This document shows positions 63,601-64,000 of a DNA stretch of 64,000 nt, piece by piece. The translations under genes were made by a program, and so were the position numbers. Under the pieces are notes generated by a model. The model saw only the letters and a list, made by a program, of their open reading frames with translations, had not been told where the DNA came from and did not search any database. The stretch covers positions 496,001 to 560,000 of the forward strand of contig CAJZBQ010000037.1 in the NCBI GenBank assembly GCA_914767885.1, in the 5' to 3' direction. Within the stretch, counting starts at the first letter, position 1, and each line of letters begins with the position of its first letter. This DNA comes from Blepharisma stoltei (Eukaryota; Ciliophora; Heterotrichea; Heterotrichida; Blepharismidae).

Positions 63601-64000
63601 GCACAAAGCAAATTAGTGGTACAAAGAAAATCTGCAAAAATGCTACTGGAGCTGAATTCAGAATATCTAATATTCCATATCTTGGATAATGACTTGACCA
63701 AGAAGTTGCTTCTAGTGTTATAACCATAAGCAAAACAGACACTAATAAAGATAAAATAGTGTATCTCGTATATGAATTTATTTTTGGAATAAAATATAAT
63801 AGCACCGCTCCATATGCATTTAATAGCACCTGTATTGATGACAGCTCTCTATTTTCTGTAAAACCCTTATTATTGATTATTTCTAATGGATTGTTGAATA
63901 CGAATATAATAGATGCACATAATAATGACAATATAATCATAAAAATCAATCTTTTAACTGTGATTAATTTTCTATAAGAAGCCATCGAATAAATTTCTGA
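60620..64000 (-). CDS. Guanylyl cyclase with two catalytic domains, 5' end beyond the window
   Basis: One TGA-Trp frame open to the right edge, at least 1,120 residues. It has a multi-span block, a first cyclase domain (SVLFCDIYNFDEIVEIY, KVETVGKTYMACAG, LVGDTVNTASRMA), a second multi-span block and a second cyclase domain (TLLYADIVGFTAWSS, KVHTIGDCYVAMG, NIVRYDIYGRDVLIANK). Both metal aspartates are in the second domain. The first has the base-selecting Glu (KVET), a Ser in QFSLVGD and the transition-state Asn/Arg. This inverted order and Glu/Ser pair are those of ciliate guanylyl cyclases, which carry an N-terminal P4-ATPase-like domain, probably just outside. Makes cGMP, perhaps for the channel type at 32016. 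Confidence 0.88.

Overview
The window looks like germline (micronuclear) DNA of a heterotrich ciliate, most probably Blepharisma. Three things in the sequence point there. TGA is read as tryptophan inside many conserved proteins, while TAA and TAG end genes. Introns are tiny: nine of 15 nt, two of 16 nt and one of 19 nt are needed to restore frames. At least 23 AT-rich or repeat-bearing inserts interrupt otherwise intact genes, and cutting most of them out between short direct repeats, usually at TA, restores a conserved frame exactly. I treat these inserts as internal eliminated sequences (IESs). Boundaries are inferred from reading frame only; no somatic sequence was available.

1-15 kb: an Alba-domain protein split by a 212-bp IES and a 1.16-kb palindrome; the ATP synthase assembly factor ATP12 with two IESs; a 1,548-residue CH-like/helical/coiled-coil protein with two IESs; a Nup50-like protein; a nested pair of retroposons between genes; DAW1 (outer dynein arm transport); a BCNT protein (CFDP1/Swc5). 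15-30 kb: a p24 cargo receptor carrying a 3.25-kb palindromic IES with a nested MITE; a PH protein; an EF-hand protein; Mediator MED8 with a 0.93-kb retroposon-like insert; ankyrin, CFAP97-domain and unknown proteins; a BAH-PHD reader. 30-49 kb: a cyclic-nucleotide-type K+ channel with a C-terminal zinc knuckle; an ODAD1-like docking-complex protein; tRNA-Ala; a helical-repeat protein; a TPX2-like protein; a 2OG-Fe(II) oxygenase-like protein; glutathione peroxidase; a secreted protein carrying a 2.4-kb terminal-inverted-repeat IES with a seven-unit tandem array; a DUF4795 coiled-coil protein. 49-64 kb: an FCP1-like phosphatase, an oxoglutarate carrier, a mitochondrial membrane protein, an FLVCR-like transporter, a myotubularin, a GPR180/TMEM145-like membrane protein, a Tra2-like SR protein, an adenylate kinase, and the 3' part of a guanylyl cyclase that runs off the right edge.

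Genes are dense, lie on both strands and show no operons. Ciliary genes (DAW1, ODAD1-like, CFAP97, DUF4795, perhaps the CH protein) are common, as expected for a ciliate. The inserts fall into four kinds: short single-copy IESs (about 80-300 bp); two MITE families, A with CCCCTTTAAATTG ends and B with CTCCCCCCTCCGTGAG ends; GC-richer retroposon-like inserts with 10-18-bp flanking repeats; and long palindromic or long-TIR elements. Three of the gene-splitting inserts have flanking repeats with no TA, which does not fit a purely TA-dependent excision model.
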